Shown piece after piece: positions 4,926 to 5,778 of a stretch of 5,778 nucleotides of DNA. Below the pieces are notes generated by a model that was given only the letters and a program-made list of their open reading frames with translations, was not told the origin of the DNA and searched no databases. The stretch spans positions 1 through 5,778 of the forward strand of contig CAMOKK010000091.1 of NCBI GenBank assembly GCA_946617545.1, read 5' to 3'. The position numbers and the translations under genes are program-made. The stretch's first letter is position 1, and every line of letters begins with the position of its first letter. Source of the DNA: an uncultured Bacteroidales bacterium. GTDB lineage: Bacteria > Bacteroidota > Bacteroidia > Bacteroidales > UBA932.

Positions 4926-5778
4926 ATGATTCCCCGGGAGACAGTGGACCAGATTCTGGACGCCGCCCGCATTGAAGAGGTGGTGGGAGACTTCGTGACG
5001 CTCAAGCGCCGCGGGGCCAGCTATGTGGCCTGCTGTCCTTTCCACAATGAGAAAACGCCATCCTTCCACGTAACGCCCTCCAAGGGCATTTACAAGTGCT
5101 TCGGCTGCGGCAAGGCCGGCAGTTCCGTGGGCTTTGTGATGGAATACGAGCACATGAGCTACCCGGAGGCCCTGCGTTACCTGGCCCGCAAATACCATAT
5201 TGAGATAAAGGAGGAGGAAGAAACGGCCGAGCAGATTGCCGCCCGCCAGCGCAGCGAGAGCCTGATGGCCGTGAGCGAGTTTGCCCGGGGCTTCTTCCTG
5301 GACCAGCTGGGGGCCGGCGAAGGCCGCGCCGTGGGCTACCAGTACTACCGCAGCCGCGGCATCGAGGATGCCACCATACAGCAGTGGAGCCTGGGCTGGG
5401 CCCCTTCCGGGAAAACCACCCTGGTGGAAGCCGCCCGGAAAGCCGGTTACAAAGACGAATACATCCTGGGGGCCGGCCTGGCCATCCAGCAGGAAGACGG
5501 CACGCTCATAGACAAGTTCCGCGAGCGGGTGATGTTCCCCATCCACTCTGTGAGCGGGCGCGTCATCGCCTTCAGCGGACGCACCCTCAAGGCCGACAAT
5601 CCGGCCAAATACGTGAACTCTCCGGAGACGGAAATCTATATCAAGAGCCGGAACCTGATGGGCGTCTGGTTCGCCAAGAGCGAAATTGCCCGGCAGGACC
5701 GCTGCATCCTGGTGGAAGGCAATGTGGACGTGGTGATGATGCACCAGATGGGCATCACCAACGTGGTGGCCTCCTGCG
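4926..5778 (+). CDS. dnaG: DNA primase DnaG (3' part beyond window)
   Basis: Primase lays down the short RNA primers that DNA polymerase extends at the replication fork, working with the replicative helicase. The window holds the first 284 residues. The start MIPRETVDQILDAARIEEVV is the normal DnaG N-terminus. The CHC2 zinc finger is complete: C37, H40, C58 and C61 in CCPFHNEKTPSF and YKCFGCG. The RNA polymerase-like core follows, with DKFRERVMFPI (196-206), GRVIAFSGR (211-219) and KYVNSPET (228-235). The Toprim domain begins at ILVEGNVDVV (261-270) with the catalytic Glu264. The residue after EG is Asn266, where E. coli DnaG has Tyr. The window stops inside the Toprim domain (VVASC), so the remaining Toprim acidic residues and the helicase-binding C-terminal domain are not visible. 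It is probably co-transcribed with the small membrane protein 3 bp upstream. Confidence 0.97.
   Translation, partial: MIPRETVDQILDAARIEEVVGDFVTLKRRGASYVACCPFHNEKTPSFHVTPSKGIYKCFGCGKAGSSVGFVMEYEHMSYPEALRYLARKYHIEIKEEEETAEQIAARQRSESLMAVSEFARGFFLDQLGAGEGRAVGYQYYRSRGIEDATIQQWSLGWAPSGKTTLVEAARKAGYKDEYILGAGLAIQQEDGTLIDKFRERVMFPIHSVSGRVIAFSGRTLKADNPAKYVNSPETEIYIKSRNLMGVWFAKSEIARQDRCILVEGNVDVVMMHQMGITNVVASC

Noticed and set aside
4362..5744. 460-codon minus-strand open frame opposite dnaG and the small genes
   Set aside because: Antisense shadow. It spans four real features on the other strand, including the CHC2 and Toprim motifs of primase, and has no recognisable domain.

Overview
The window looks like ordinary chromosomal DNA from a member of the Bacteroidales (phylum Bacteroidota), one with fairly G+C-rich coding regions. 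Four signs point there. The RecQ helicase has a long Bacteroidota-style C-terminal extension. Two families known mainly from this phylum are present, DUF3127 and DUF4251. Promoter-like motifs follow the Bacteroidota pattern (-7 box TAnnTTTG, -33 box TTTG) rather than the E. coli pattern. Convincing Shine-Dalgarno sequences are absent. I cannot name a genus from sequence alone. No tRNA, rRNA, transposase, integrase or CRISPR array was seen.

Layout. The left 2.2 kb is a minus-strand recQ gene that leaves the window probably a few codons before its stop. A divergent, A/T-rich promoter region of about 195 bp separates it from a plus-strand pair: an FKBP-type peptidyl-prolyl isomerase lipoprotein and, 2 bp later, a DUF3127 protein. 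The DUF3127 protein ends in an SSB-like acidic tip (DDLPF). A 171-bp intergenic region follows. It holds two tandem copies of a 54-bp repeat with inverted-repeat ends and an intrinsic terminator interlocked with the first copy. Next come a DUF4251 lipoprotein, an unrecognised 103-residue protein, an unrecognised 98-residue two-helix membrane protein, and dnaG (primase), which runs off the right edge. All four read on the plus strand, and the gaps upstream of the 103-residue protein and of dnaG are very short.

How the genes fit together. Two genes act in DNA metabolism (recQ for unwinding and repair, dnaG for lagging-strand priming). The DUF3127 protein between them carries the kind of C-terminal tip that in SSB recruits such enzymes, so a replication or repair link is plausible but unproven. 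The two lipoproteins belong to envelope biology and are probably unrelated neighbours.

What is unusual. Most of the window is housekeeping DNA. The points worth a second look are the structured 54-bp repeats with their interlocked terminator, the SSB-like tip on the DUF3127 protein, and two genes whose -7 boxes lie only 6 bp before the start codon, which predicts leaderless or nearly leaderless mRNAs.
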